Positions 1-8,467 of a stretch of 64,000 nucleotides of DNA are shown one piece after another. The notes beneath the pieces were generated by a model, which was not told where the DNA came from, did not search any database, and saw only the letters and a list, made by a program, of their open reading frames with translations. Source of the DNA: Paenibacillus borealis (lineage in GTDB: Bacteria; Bacillota; Bacilli; Paenibacillales; Paenibacillaceae); assembly GCF_000758665.1 (NCBI RefSeq), contig NZ_CP009285.1, forward strand, positions 3,906,001-3,970,000, written 5' to 3'. Position 1 is the first letter of the stretch, and each line of letters starts with the position of its first letter. The translations under genes and the position numbers were made by a program.

Positions 1-58
1 CAACATTTATGTCTTTACAGCAGCTGGCTAGGAGCAGATCAGAGCCATTATAGAATCT

Positions 59-961
59 TTATAGGTTGGCCCGCCGTTTCTTGAGCATTCTTGCCGGAAG
101 CGGAGCGAAATGCATTCTGCCCAGCAGCTCGGAAGCTATAATGCCCAGCAGGACAAGGGCAGCACCGGTGTAGCCTTGCAGCGAAAGCTGCTCATGTGCG
201 AACCAGTAGCCGAAGAAGGCGGCAAAGACCGGTTCCAGGGCGAAAATTAATCCGGTGCGGGTCGGCGTTGTGTATTTCTGGGCAACGGGCTGCAGGATGA
301 AGCCGCAGGCGCTGCAGAAAATTCCGAGCGCGAGGATGGCGATCCAGCCGGGAAGAGTCGAAGGCAGTGCAGGAGTCTCAAAGACTGCTGACAGAATCAG
401 GGCATATCCCCCGGCGAAGCCCAGCTGCAGAATGCCGATATTCAGCGAATCGCTGCTCTTGACAGCGCGGCTGGTAACCAGAATCTGTACGGCGTAGAAT
501 ACGGCGGCCAGAATGCAGAGCAGATCACCGGTCTGGACATGCAGCGACCCGTTCAGAGTGAGCAGACCGATGCCGGCAATCGCCAGAATTGCACCGAAGA
601 TTTGCGGAGGGGCGACTCTTTTTTTGAAGATCAGAACATCCAGCAGCGGTACAAAAACAACGGTCAGAGCGACCAGAAATCCGGCATTGGAGGTCGTGGT
701 GGTCTTCAATCCGAAGGTAATGCAGGTGAACACACCGAGCAGAAGAAAGCCGAGCAGGGCTCCATATTTCAATGTTCTGGCATCCACACTGCGCAGCCGT
801 TTGCGGAACAGCAGAGCGGCCAGAATGAAGGCCAGCCCGAAACGCAATGCAATCAGATTGAACTCTCCGAGTGTGCCCAGCCCCATCTTCATGAAGAGGT
901 AGGAGGACCCCCAGAACATTGTAACTACCATGAGCATCAGCTCGGCCTTTAGCGGCTTCAT
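59..961 (-). CDS. EamA/DMT-family transporter
   Basis: A 300-residue hydrophobic protein of the drug/metabolite transporter superfamily, with about ten membrane helices arranged as two EamA repeats (roughly residues 5-135 and 150-285). The first helix motif 'MFWGSSYLFMKMG' and the second-repeat 'ALEPVFAAFFGYWFAHEQLS' are typical of the family, which usually exports amino acids or other small metabolites; the substrate cannot be read here. A longer reading frame reaches 1048, but the ATG at 961 has an AAGGA ribosome site just upstream and starts the standard EamA N-terminus, so it is preferred. The gene is divergent from the LysR regulator at 1082, the usual layout for a regulator controlling its neighbour. 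Confidence 0.9.
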   Translation of the reverse strand: MKPLKAELMLMVVTMFWGSSYLFMKMGLGTLGEFNLIALRFGLAFILAALLFRKRLRSVDARTLKYGALLGFLLLGVFTCITFGLKTTTTSNAGFLVALTVVFVPLLDVLIFKKRVAPPQIFGAILAIAGIGLLTLNGSLHVQTGDLLCILAAVFYAVQILVTSRAVKSSDSLNIGILQLGFAGGYALILSAVFETPALPSTLPGWIAILALGIFCSACGFILQPVAQKYTTPTRTGLIFALEPVFAAFFGYWFAHEQLSLQGYTGAALVLLGIIASELLGRMHFAPLPARMLKKRRANL

Positions 962-1045
962 TCCATCATCATCCTTCTTTATTTCAAGTGAATATAGTAT
1001 AATACGCTCGAATACATAAGGTAACTGAATGTTTATCATGTGAAA

Positions 1046-1062
1046 CATGAGTAATTCTCATG
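1046..1062. promoter_or_regulatory. Inverted repeat with LysR-type T-N11-A geometry
   Basis: Perfect inverted repeat CATGAG-TAATT-CTCATG in the 120-bp space between the divergent DMT exporter and the LysR gene. Its inner part fits the T-N11-A core seen in many LysR-family operators. It lies only 20 bases before the regulator start, so it could serve autoregulation as well as control of the exporter. Binding is inferred. Confidence 0.5.
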
Positions 1063-1081
1063 TAATGCAAAGGGGTTAGCG

Positions 1082-1957
1082 ATGAGTATTATCAAATACG
1101 AGGTGTTCCTCAAAGTGGTTGAACTCGGCAGTCTGACCAAAGCAGCTGATGTCCTGGGCTTCACCCAATCCGGCATCAGCCATACGATAAGCAGCCTGGA
1201 GAGTGAATTCGGGTTCCCGCTGCTTGTGAGGAGCCGTTCCGGTGTCAAGCTGACGGTTAACGGAGAGCAGGTCATTCAACCGATCCGTGAAATCCTCAAA
1301 TGGAATGAACAGCTGAAGCAGCAGGTGGCGGATATCCATGGGCTGGAGACAGGAACGATTACGATAGGCACATTTACGAGTGTCTCCGTGCACTGGCTGC
1401 CGGGGATGATCAAACAGTTCCGCGAAGAATATCCGTATATTGAATTCAAGCTGATGGAGGGCGGATATCTGGAGATTGAGCAGTGGATTGAGGCTGGCGT
1501 GGTCGACTGCGGCTTCCTGTCGCTGCCTACCCGGGAGAAGTTCGAGGTCTTTCCGCTGAAGCAGGACCGGATGCTGGCCGTTCTTTCTAAGGACCATCCC
1601 TTGAGTCGGGCGCCTTATATGCCTCTGGCACAAATTGCCTATGAGGATTTCATTATCCCCAAAGCCGGTTCGGACTACGATGTGCGTCGGGTGCTGGAGA
1701 AGGCGGGGATTAAGCCGAACATCAAATTCTCGGCAGGTGATGATTATGCGATTATTGCCATGGTGGAAAAAGGTCTGGGCATCAGCATTCTTCCGGAGCT
1801 CGTTACCCGGCGCCAGAATCATAACGTCGCCATGCTTGAGCTGGAGGAACGGAGTTTCCGCTCATTGGGAATTGCCGTCAGCTCGATGAAATATGCATCA
1901 CCGGCAACAAAACGGTTCTTAAAGTATGTGGAGACCTGGATGGACAATAACCAATAA
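1082..1957 (+). CDS. LysR-family transcriptional regulator
   Basis: A 291-residue regulator with the usual LysR length and plan. An N-terminal winged helix-turn-helix (about residues 1-60, 'SLTKAADVLGFTQSGISHTISSLE') is followed by a substrate-binding domain (about 90-290, with the typical 'GTITIGTFTSVSVHWLPGMI' opening). The ATG at 1082 has AAAGGGG upstream. It is transcribed away from the DMT exporter and probably controls it and itself; the inducer is unknown. Confidence 0.92.
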   Translation: MSIIKYEVFLKVVELGSLTKAADVLGFTQSGISHTISSLESEFGFPLLVRSRSGVKLTVNGEQVIQPIREILKWNEQLKQQVADIHGLETGTITIGTFTSVSVHWLPGMIKQFREEYPYIEFKLMEGGYLEIEQWIEAGVVDCGFLSLPTREKFEVFPLKQDRMLAVLSKDHPLSRAPYMPLAQIAYEDFIIPKAGSDYDVRRVLEKAGIKPNIKFSAGDDYAIIAMVEKGLGISILPELVTRRQNHNVAMLELEERSFRSLGIAVSSMKYASPATKRFLKYVETWMDNNQ

Positions 1958-2020
1958 TTACGGGCAGAATGAAAGCCGGCTGCGGCTGCTTATTTTGCTG
2001 CGTGGAGGCTGACGCTGGAC

Positions 2021-2681
2021 ATGTTCCTGTTTACAACGATATTACTGAACAACGTGATTCCGCTGTTCAAATAGTGCGAACTACGGGCTTCCAATCAACC
2101 AGCTGGCCTTCTCCGGAAATCCGCTGACTCTTGCCGTTCAGGTTGTCATTCTAACGCTGCAATCCTTCCTGCCCAATACCTATGGCATCTATAGTGTTAA
2201 CGCTCACCGCAGCAGTCTGCGCATGGTACTCCATACGATAGCCGGACAACCTGTTATTTATGCCATTCCGCTGGCACTGGTGATGCGGGGACTGGAGATT
2301 CCGCTTCCGGGCTTCCTTGCAGCTCCGATTGGCTATGTGGCGAATACTTTTATCGGACTGGCACTGGTAACGCTTGGTGTTCAGCTTGGTTCGATGAAAT
2401 GGTCATTACCCACCGGGAAAATGCTTGATCTAACCTTATCGGTTACCCTTAGGCTGCTTGCCGGACCGGCTATTGCTGCACTGACACTCTGGCAGCTGGG
2501 GATGGAGGGGCTGGTAGCCAAAGCACTCATTGTCTCCTCTGCCGTGCCAACCTCGCTCAGTTCAGTGCTGCTTGCTGTAGAATTCGATAATGAACCGGAG
2601 TTCTCTTCGCAGGCTGTGTTCTTCTCCACATTGCTCAGTACAGTTACGGTAACTGGTGTGATCATGCTGGTGAATATTTGA
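2021..2681 (+). pseudogene. Remnant of AEC-family (auxin efflux carrier-like) transporter
   Basis: The stretch from the ATG at 2021 (GGAGG at 2004-2008) encodes a typical AEC start, 'MFLFTTILLNNVIPLFK', then hits TAG at 2072. In another frame, from 2076, the sequence resumes with 'ANYGLPINQLAF' and runs open to 2681 through the C-terminal membrane half ('TLGVQLG', 'SSAVPTSLSSVLLAVEF'). In intact AEC proteins of about 310 residues the second motif lies near residue 80, so roughly 60 residues are missing at the junction and the frame has changed. An ATG at 2223 could still give a 152-residue fragment, but a working carrier is unlikely. The gene follows the LysR gene closely. Confidence 0.82.
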
Positions 2682-2715
2682 GGATCCGCACGGTCCCGGG
2701 GAGAAGCAGATTGAC

Positions 2716-2729
2716 TGAGAACGTTCCCA
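2716..2729. promoter_or_regulatory. Palindromic LacI/CcpA-like operator candidate
   Basis: TGAGAACGTTCCCA is a 14-bp palindrome with one mismatched pair. It lies about 100 bp before the Gfo/Idh gene at 2831 and directly after a possible -35 (TTGACT, 2711-2716). It differs from the cre consensus WTGNAANCGNWNNCW at two positions, so it may be a weak cre or the site of another LacI-type repressor. No regulator of that family is nearby. Confidence 0.35.
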
Positions 2730-2830
2730 ATGAGAAAATGTATGCGTGTACAATGATTGCTGTCGTATGGAAGCATTGCAGTTTTTATAGCGGATTGAAA
2801 TCAGGAAGTATTCTTTGAGGAGGATTCATA

Positions 2831-3991
2831 TTGAAACAGCTACGGATCGGAATGATAGGTTATAAGTTCATGGGCAAAGCCCACAGTAATGCCTACCGCA
2901 GTCTGCCGATGTTCTTCCCCCGGGCACTCAAACCGCAAATGTCCGTCATTTGCGGACGGAATGCGGAAGCGCTGCAGGAGGCCGTCAGCCAGCTGGGCTG
3001 GTCGGAAGGTGTAACGGACTGGAAGGAGCTGGTCTCCCGCAGCGATATTGACCTAATCGACATCAATGCGCCGAGCAATGCTCATAAGGAGATTGCGCTG
3101 GCCGCGGCAGCTGCGGGCAAGCATATTTTCTGCGAGAAGCCGCTGGCGCTGAATCTGGCGGATTCGCGTGAAATGCTGGAGGCAGCGGAAAAAGCCGGTA
3201 TTGTTCATATGGTTGGCTTCAACTACCGGTTCTCTCCGGCGGTCAGACTGGCGAAACGGCTGATTGAGAGCGGGCGGCTGGGAACGGTCTATCATTTCCG
3301 TGCCTGGTTCCTGCAGGATTGGATTCTCGACCCTGAATTCCCGCTGGTATGGCGGCTGCAGAAGGAGATTGCCGGTTCAGGATCGCATGGTGATCTGGGG
3401 GCACATCTGATTGATCTGGCCCATTTCCTGGTAGGGGATGTGCAGGAGGTCATCGGCATGAGCGAGACATTCGTCAAGGAACGGCCGCTGGCAACGGAAA
3501 TGACGGGTCTAAGTGCCAAGGCCGGCAAGGATGCACCGCGCGGCCCGGTAACGGTGGATGATGCTACTTTGTTTCTGGCCCGTTTTGCAAATGGTGCCCT
3601 GGGCAGCTTTGAGGCGACACGGTTCGCGGCCGGGCATCGTTCAACCAATTCCTTTGAGATCAATGGCAGCCTGGGCAGTGTGAAATTCGACTTCGAGCGG
3701 ATGAATGAACTGGAGGTCTACCTGACCTCGGATGACGAGGATGTGCAGGGCTTCCGGAGAGTGCTCGCCACCGATCCCGCCCATGATTATGCCGAAGCCT
3801 GGTGGCCGCCGGGCCATACCATTGGCTTTGAACACACATTCATTCACGAGATGCTGGAGCTGTCGGATGCGATTGCCGAAGGCCGCCAGCCAGAGCCGAA
3901 TTTCCGGGACGGTGTGAAATGCCAGGCTGTGCTGGAAGCGGTGGAACGCTCGATTGAAGAGCGGCGCTGGGTTCCGATAGCGGAGATGTAG
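2831..3991 (+). CDS. Gfo/Idh/MocA-family NAD(P)-dependent oxidoreductase
   Basis: A 386-residue cytoplasmic dehydrogenase. The N-terminal Rossmann fold (about residues 4-125) opens with 'RIGMIGYKFMGKAHSNA' and contains the family signature E102-K103-P104 ('HIFCEKPLAL'). The C-terminal alpha/beta substrate domain carries the 'GDLGAHLIDLAHFLVGD' helix used in catalysis. Members oxidise or epimerise sugars and inositols; the substrate is not identifiable. It starts with TTG behind a strong GAGGAGG site (2817-2823). It is convergent with the AraC gene at 5349; their shared terminator is now split by an IS element. A second family member lies at 7253, suggesting a common sugar pathway. Confidence 0.92.
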   Translation: MKQLRIGMIGYKFMGKAHSNAYRSLPMFFPRALKPQMSVICGRNAEALQEAVSQLGWSEGVTDWKELVSRSDIDLIDINAPSNAHKEIALAAAAAGKHIFCEKPLALNLADSREMLEAAEKAGIVHMVGFNYRFSPAVRLAKRLIESGRLGTVYHFRAWFLQDWILDPEFPLVWRLQKEIAGSGSHGDLGAHLIDLAHFLVGDVQEVIGMSETFVKERPLATEMTGLSAKAGKDAPRGPVTVDDATLFLARFANGALGSFEATRFAAGHRSTNSFEINGSLGSVKFDFERMNELEVYLTSDDEDVQGFRRVLATDPAHDYAEAWWPPGHTIGFEHTFIHEMLELSDAIAEGRQPEPNFRDGVKCQAVLEAVERSIEERRWVPIAEM

Positions 3992-4103
3992 ACTCTAAAT
4001 GAACAAAAAAACACCGCACACTGGTATTATCCCCTTCAAGTAGACACTCGTAAAAAACCTAATGTTATGATTAGGAACGAGTAAACTTGGAGGGGATATT
4101 TTT

Positions 4104-4421
4104 ATGGCCAGAAAAGGTCAAGTATTTCAACAGTATACGGAGGATTTCAAGATGGCGGCGGTCAGGGAGTATCTGGAGGGATCCGCCAGTTATAATGTAG
4201 TGGCAGAAATGTTGGGGATTCGGAACAGGACCCAACTGAAAGTGTGGGTGAGGAAGTACCAAAATGGGGAAGCGTTCGATACCCGTAAGGGCATATCCAG
4301 TCCTATAAAAGGACGCTCCCGTACGACGTTTGCCAGCATTGAAGAAGAGCGGGATTACTTGAAAGCGCAGGTCGACTACTTAAAAAAGCGGTATCCAAAT
4401 CTAGTAAAGGAGAGAAATTGA
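4104..4421 (+). CDS. IS3-family transposase OrfA (helix-turn-helix subunit)
   Basis: A 105-residue protein with an N-terminal helix-turn-helix ('AAVREYLEGSASYNVVAEMLGIRNRTQLKVWVRKYQ' region, about residues 14-50) that binds the IS ends. A C-terminal helical segment ('EERDYLKAQVDYLKKRYPNL') resembles the leucine-zipper dimerisation region of OrfA proteins. Start ATG at 4104 with GGAGGGG upstream. It overlaps orfB by four bases, and the slippery heptamer at 4382-4388 allows an OrfAB fusion. Confidence 0.92.
   Translation: MARKGQVFQQYTEDFKMAAVREYLEGSASYNVVAEMLGIRNRTQLKVWVRKYQNGEAFDTRKGISSPIKGRSRTTFASIEEERDYLKAQVDYLKKRYPNLVKERN
4382..4388 (+). other. Programmed -1 frameshift heptamer A AAA AAG
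   Basis: In the orfA frame the codons read TTA AAA AAG, so the heptamer A AAA AAG is in the phase needed for a -1 slip. After slipping, the new frame is that of orfB and stays open from here through the orfB start at 4418. This is the standard IS3-family way of making the OrfAB transposase. A stimulatory structure downstream was not resolved. Confidence 0.8.
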
Positions 4422-5281
4422 AATCACAGGACAATTACCAAATTATCGAGGAGCTGCGTGACCTACACGGCGTTACACGCCTATTGGCCATTGCAGGACT
4501 CCCTAGGGCCAGTTATTACAAGTGGCGCGCCACACGATCACGACAGGTCGAAGTACGCGCGCGGGATCATGAAATTAAAGAGCACATGGTAGCCATTCAC
4601 CTGGCACATCCCTTTTTCGGATACCCTCGAATGCGGACAGCTCTGTGGGAAGCAGGTTACCTCGTCAATCATAAAAAGGTAGGACGAATGATGAAAGAAT
4701 TGTCAATCCAATCGGTGATCCGAAAGAAACGAAATCGTTCCAGCTATACTCCATCCGTGGTGTATCCGAACCGATTGAAGCGTAAGTTTCATGCCATTGG
4801 CCCTCAACAGAAGCTCGTCACCGATATTACGTATATCTCAGATGGCACCCAATTTTATTATCTGTCCGCCATTCAGGATCTCTTTAACAATGAGATTGTC
4901 GCTTGGCAAATTTCCGACCGTAACGATGTGAAATTGGTCCTAGATACGGTGGAGCAGTGGACACGAAAAAGAGACGTCTCGGAAGCCGTACTCCATTCGG
5001 ACCAAGGCTTCCAATATACGTCTCAGGCGTACAACACACGATTAGAGGCATTCGGCGTCAAAGGCAGCCACTCTCGCAAAGCAACCTGCCTAGATAACGC
5101 ATGCATCGAATCCTTCTTTTCGCATCTCAAAACAGAGAAGTTGTATCTTCACCAGTGTAAATCAGAAGCGGAGATCCATCAAGCCGTCGAGGAATATATC
5201 TACTTTTATAACTACCAGCGATTTCAGGCCAAACTCAAACAGCGCGCACCGATTGAGTATCGGCACGCGCTGGCTGCATAG
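4418..5281 (+). CDS. IS3-family transposase OrfB (DDE catalytic subunit)
   Basis: A 287-residue protein with the rve integrase core. The three catalytic acids are visible in 'LVTDITYISDG', 'VLHSDQGFQYTS' and 'ACIESFFSHLKTEKL', so the DDE triad is complete. The N-terminal part matches the HTH_21 helical region found before the core in IS3 OrfB proteins. The nominal start is TTG at 4418, inside the orfA stop, but in this family the functional enzyme is usually the OrfAB fusion made by the -1 slip. No internal stop or frameshift is seen. Confidence 0.93.
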   Translation: MKSQDNYQIIEELRDLHGVTRLLAIAGLPRASYYKWRATRSRQVEVRARDHEIKEHMVAIHLAHPFFGYPRMRTALWEAGYLVNHKKVGRMMKELSIQSVIRKKRNRSSYTPSVVYPNRLKRKFHAIGPQQKLVTDITYISDGTQFYYLSAIQDLFNNEIVAWQISDRNDVKLVLDTVEQWTRKRDVSEAVLHSDQGFQYTSQAYNTRLEAFGVKGSHSRKATCLDNACIESFFSHLKTEKLYLHQCKSEAEIHQAVEEYIYFYNYQRFQAKLKQRAPIEYRHALAA

Positions 5282-5348
5282 CTTTTTTCATCTGTCTACT
5301 TGACAGGGGTATGACCACACTTCATTGGTGCGCGGTGTTTTTTTGTGT

Positions 5349-6218
5349 CTATTTTCGCACCTTGGATGGGGTCTGCCCCTTGTACTGTTTATAGAGCTTG
5401 GTGAAATAATTGGGATTGTCACAGCCGACTCTGCCGGAAATCTCGGTAATGCTGAAGCCGGTCTCCCGCAGCAGCCGCTCGGCTTCATCCATCCGGCACA
5501 GGTTCACATAATCGATGAAGGTTCGTCCGGTCAGCTTCTTGAAGGTTTTGCAGAAATGGAACGCGTTCAGATTAACGAATCGGGCAGCGCTCTCGACCGA
5601 CATTTTCTGATCAACATGGGTTTCCAGGTGTTCCAGCAAAGGCTTGAAGCGTTCACGGTTGATCGAATGACGTTCACTCTGCTGGGCCGGGAAGGTACGG
5701 GACAGGTGTGTAAAGAATAAGTGGAGCTGGTTCTTTACCACAAGCTGAAAAGCAGGTTGTTTCGCCTGCACTTCGTCAATAATCCGCTCTAGCAAGGGAT
5801 AATAGGAGGCACATTCCGGGTTATGGACCACAGGCATGACCGGAAACTGATACTGGTTGCTGAGATAAGGAGCTACAAATTGCTCATGCTGGGAATCCTG
5901 ATTCCGGTCCTTGAACAATGAGGCATGAAAAACAATCGAGACATAGGAAACATCTCCGCTATCCAGGCTATAGCCGACATGCAGCCCGCCGGATGGCACC
6001 ATGATCACGTCTCCGGGCCCGGCTTCATAAGGTTTGCTGTCCACATGAAAGATCGCCCGGCCTTCGCGCATTACAATAATTTCGAAATGCTCATGCCAGT
6101 GCAGGAAGAGGATGTTCTGCTCCGGCTTGGCGCCCCGGCAGTGATTGAAGAATAAACGGAAAGGATAGATCTTCTCTTCGAGCGCGGGATATTCCTTCAG
6201 TTCTTTCGGATAAGTCAT
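5349..6218 (-). CDS. AraC-family regulator with cupin sensor domain
   Basis: A 289-residue regulator. The N-terminal cupin (about residues 15-120) shows 'LHWHEHFEIIVMREGRAIFHVD' and 'GPGDVIMVPSGGLH', typical sugar-sensing AraC features. The C-terminal double helix-turn-helix (about 190-289) ends with the family signature 'ISGRVGCDNPNYFTKLYKQYKGQTPSKVR'. The ATG at 6218 is chosen because GGGAG sits 11 bases before it; a GTG at 6236 would add six residues. It is divergent from the isomerase/oxidoreductase pair at 6343-8317, which it most likely controls in response to a sugar. Confidence 0.9.
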   Translation of the reverse strand: MTYPKELKEYPALEEKIYPFRLFFNHCRGAKPEQNILFLHWHEHFEIIVMREGRAIFHVDSKPYEAGPGDVIMVPSGGLHVGYSLDSGDVSYVSIVFHASLFKDRNQDSQHEQFVAPYLSNQYQFPVMPVVHNPECASYYPLLERIIDEVQAKQPAFQLVVKNQLHLFFTHLSRTFPAQQSERHSINRERFKPLLEHLETHVDQKMSVESAARFVNLNAFHFCKTFKKLTGRTFIDYVNLCRMDEAERLLRETGFSITEISGRVGCDNPNYFTKLYKQYKGQTPSKVRK

Positions 6219-6342
6219 GAATGCTTCAACTCCCACAAGATTCAGCTAGTTTAGCACAAGATAAGAAGAGATTTTGCCCGAAATGAGGGATATACTTGGG
6301 TTGTTGAACTAACTATAAACCAATATTGGAGTGGTATACAAG

Positions 6343-7230
6343 ATGCAGAATGCATTGAGAATCGGGACACTGGTGGGAGGCGGAGATGCGCTAAGAGTGA
6401 TTCCGCAGATTATCGGACACGGGTTTGAATCCTTCAGCCTGACCTTCTGGCAGACTACAGGAAATACGGATCTGGCAGAAACTGCTGCACGGGTGCGTGA
6501 GCTGGCAGCGGAGCATGATTTCGTGATCTCTTCTGTAGGGATATTCGGGAATCCGCTTACAGGCACAGGTGACAATTCGGATGCGCTGGCCAGCTGGGAA
6601 CGGCTGATCGACCATGCCCATCTGTTCGGAACCGATATGGTCTCCGGCTTCACCGGACGTCTGCCCGGGGTTTCAATTGACGAGTCCATCCCGAAATTTG
6701 CAGAGGTGTTTGGTGAGCTGTCCAGAAGAGCAGCGGAGCGCGGCGTCAGAATCGCTTTTGAGAATTGTTCCATGGATGGCAGCTGGCAATCCGGGGACTG
6801 GAATATTGCCCATAACCCTACAGCATGGGAGAAGATGTTCAATGCGGTAAATGCCGATAACCTGGGGCTGGAATGGGAGCCCTGCCATCAGATGGTGCAG
6901 CTGATCGATCCGATTCCGCAGCTGCGGAAATGGACGGACAAAATTTTCCACGTTCACGGCAAGGACGCTACGATAGCCTGGGATATTATCAAGGAATACG
7001 GAATTCACGGACCTCAACCGTATGTATGGCACCGGACACCGGGCTTCGGGGATACGAACTGGACCGATGTTATCTCGATACTGCGGCAGGCCGGGTACAC
7101 AGGAACTATTGATATCGAAGGCTGGCATGATCCCGTTTACCGTGACGAGCTGGAAATGACCGGCCAGGTTCATGCACTTCATTATTTGAAAAAATGCCGG
7201 GGCGGCAGCTTCGTGCCGAATCCTGCCTAA
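6343..7230 (+). CDS. Sugar phosphate isomerase/epimerase (xylose isomerase-like TIM barrel)
   Basis: A 295-residue protein of the AP_endonuc_2/xylose isomerase-like TIM-barrel family. Visible family features are 'RIAFENCSMDG' (metal-ligand Glu), 'GLEWEPCHQ', 'FHVHGKDA' (metal-ligand His) and the C-terminal 'TIDIEGWHDPVY' (Glu ligand). Such enzymes interconvert sugars or keto-sugars using a divalent metal. The ATG at 6343 has TTGGAGT 11 bases upstream; an in-frame GTG at 6331 lacks a ribosome site. It forms a two-gene unit with the oxidoreductase at 7253 (22-bp gap) and is divergent from the AraC gene. Confidence 0.88.
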   Translation: MQNALRIGTLVGGGDALRVIPQIIGHGFESFSLTFWQTTGNTDLAETAARVRELAAEHDFVISSVGIFGNPLTGTGDNSDALASWERLIDHAHLFGTDMVSGFTGRLPGVSIDESIPKFAEVFGELSRRAAERGVRIAFENCSMDGSWQSGDWNIAHNPTAWEKMFNAVNADNLGLEWEPCHQMVQLIDPIPQLRKWTDKIFHVHGKDATIAWDIIKEYGIHGPQPYVWHRTPGFGDTNWTDVISILRQAGYTGTIDIEGWHDPVYRDELEMTGQVHALHYLKKCRGGSFVPNPA

Positions 7231-7252
7231 ATCAGAAAGCGGGGAACAACCT

Positions 7253-8317
7253 ATGACAGCAGATTATCGTGTAGTTGTTGCGGGCTGCGGAGCCATGGCT
7301 AATGAATGGATCAGCTATGCGCTGAAGCATGCTGAAATTGTAATCGTGGGACTCGCAGATATCCGGGTGGAATCCGCGCAGGCCATGGCAGAGAAACACG
7401 GACTCACCTGCCCGGTATTTACAGATGTATCACAGGCGATTGAAGATACAGGGGCCAATCTGGTGTTCGATATTACCGTGCCGTCCAGCCATTTCAGTAT
7501 TGCCAGTAAGGCACTGGAAGCCGGATGTCATGTCTTCACCGAGAAGCCGCTGGCGGAAACGATGGAGCAATGTAATGAAATCGTTAACATTGCCGGACGC
7601 ACAGGGCTGAGCCATGCCGTCATGCAGAACCGCAGGTATGATCCGCGCATCCGTTCTTTACGCGGATTAATCACCTCGGGAGCGATAGGCCGGACCGGTT
7701 CCATAAGCGCGGGCTTCTATCTGGCCCCGCATTTCGGCGGATTCCGGGAAGCGATGGACAGCCCGCTGCTGCTGGACATGGCGATCCATACCTTCGATCA
7801 GGCCCGCTTTATCAGCGGTGCTGACCCTGTAAGTGTGTACTGTCAGGAATTCAATCCTCCCGGATCGTGGTATGAAGGGAATGCGGCGGCCATCTGTATT
7901 TTTGAAATGTCAGACGGCTCCGTATTCTGTTATCAGGGCTCATGGTGTGCGGAAGGCGCGCCTACATCCTGGGAAGCCTCTTGGCGGGTTCAGGGGGAAC
8001 GGGGTGCAGCGGTCTGGGATGGCCGGGACATGCCGTATGCCGAAATTGTTAGCGGGATCGAGTCTTCAGGCCAATTCCTGAATGATTATGAGCGGGTGGA
8101 TGGACCGGTTGTACAGATGGAGGAGACCTTCCATCAGGGCTGTCTCGAAGAGATGTTCCGCTCGCTTGCGGAGCAGCGTCCCGCCGAGACCGACTGCCGC
8201 GACAACCGCTACAGTATGGCGATGGTGCTTGGCGCACTTGAGAGTGCGCGGACAGGCAGCAAGCTGAACATTGCGGAATTTATACAGAGTGCTGAGCTGA
8301 ATGTGAAGAACAGATAG
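7253..8317 (+). CDS. Gfo/Idh/MocA-family oxidoreductase
   Basis: A 354-residue dehydrogenase with an N-terminal NAD(P)-binding fold ('RVVVAGCGAMANEWISYAL') and the signature E97-K98-P99 ('HVFTEKPLAE'). The substrate domain includes 'LLLDMAIHTFDQARFISG', where the His/Asp catalytic pair of the family lies. A GGGGAA ribosome site precedes the ATG. It probably works with the upstream TIM-barrel isomerase on the same sugar or cyclitol, under the divergent AraC regulator. It is clearly related in fold, but not closely in sequence, to the enzyme at 2831. Confidence 0.92.
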   Translation: MTADYRVVVAGCGAMANEWISYALKHAEIVIVGLADIRVESAQAMAEKHGLTCPVFTDVSQAIEDTGANLVFDITVPSSHFSIASKALEAGCHVFTEKPLAETMEQCNEIVNIAGRTGLSHAVMQNRRYDPRIRSLRGLITSGAIGRTGSISAGFYLAPHFGGFREAMDSPLLLDMAIHTFDQARFISGADPVSVYCQEFNPPGSWYEGNAAAICIFEMSDGSVFCYQGSWCAEGAPTSWEASWRVQGERGAAVWDGRDMPYAEIVSGIESSGQFLNDYERVDGPVVQMEETFHQGCLEEMFRSLAEQRPAETDCRDNRYSMAMVLGALESARTGSKLNIAEFIQSAELNVKNR

Positions 8318-8467
8318 AATAGATGGGGGCGGCCAATGAGCTGCTCTTTCTTTTTGTGTAAAAGTCATATAAATCCATATTCATCTGACAAAGCTGTATT
8401 CCTGATCTTCCGAAATGAGATTACAATGAATACCAGATAGTAGATGCTTAACCATGGGGGGATCCGG

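Larger units (their letters stand above)
4022..5317 (+). mobile_element. Complete IS3-family insertion sequence (1296 bp)
   Basis: The element carries overlapping orfA and orfB with a DDE integrase-type transposase. Its ends are imperfect inverted repeats: the first 24 bases (TGGTATTATCCCC...) match the reverse complement of the last 24 at 19 positions, including the block TCAAGTAGAC, and the termini are 5'-TG...CA-3'. It is flanked by a 3-bp direct repeat CAC (4019-4021 and 5318-5320), consistent with the short duplications of IS3-family transposition. Both reading frames are intact, so the copy may be active. The subgroup cannot be fixed without a database search. Confidence 0.93.
4004..5345. 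terminator. Bidirectional terminator interrupted by an IS insertion
   Basis: The left half (A7 run at 4005-4011, then CACCGCACAC at 4012-4021) and right half (TTCATTG, then GTGCGCGGTG at 5328-5337 and a T7 run at 5338-5344) join into one symmetric hairpin if the IS and one copy of the 3-bp duplication are removed. The rebuilt stem has ten positions with one mismatch, flanked by A7 and T7. It would have ended both the Gfo/Idh gene (stop 3991) and the convergent AraC gene (stop 5349). The split hairpin can no longer form locally. Confidence 0.75.

Noticed and set aside
1076..1822. 248-codon minus-strand frame over the LysR gene
   Set aside because: The LysR protein is unmistakable on the plus strand; the antisense frame is His/Arg-rich and domainless.
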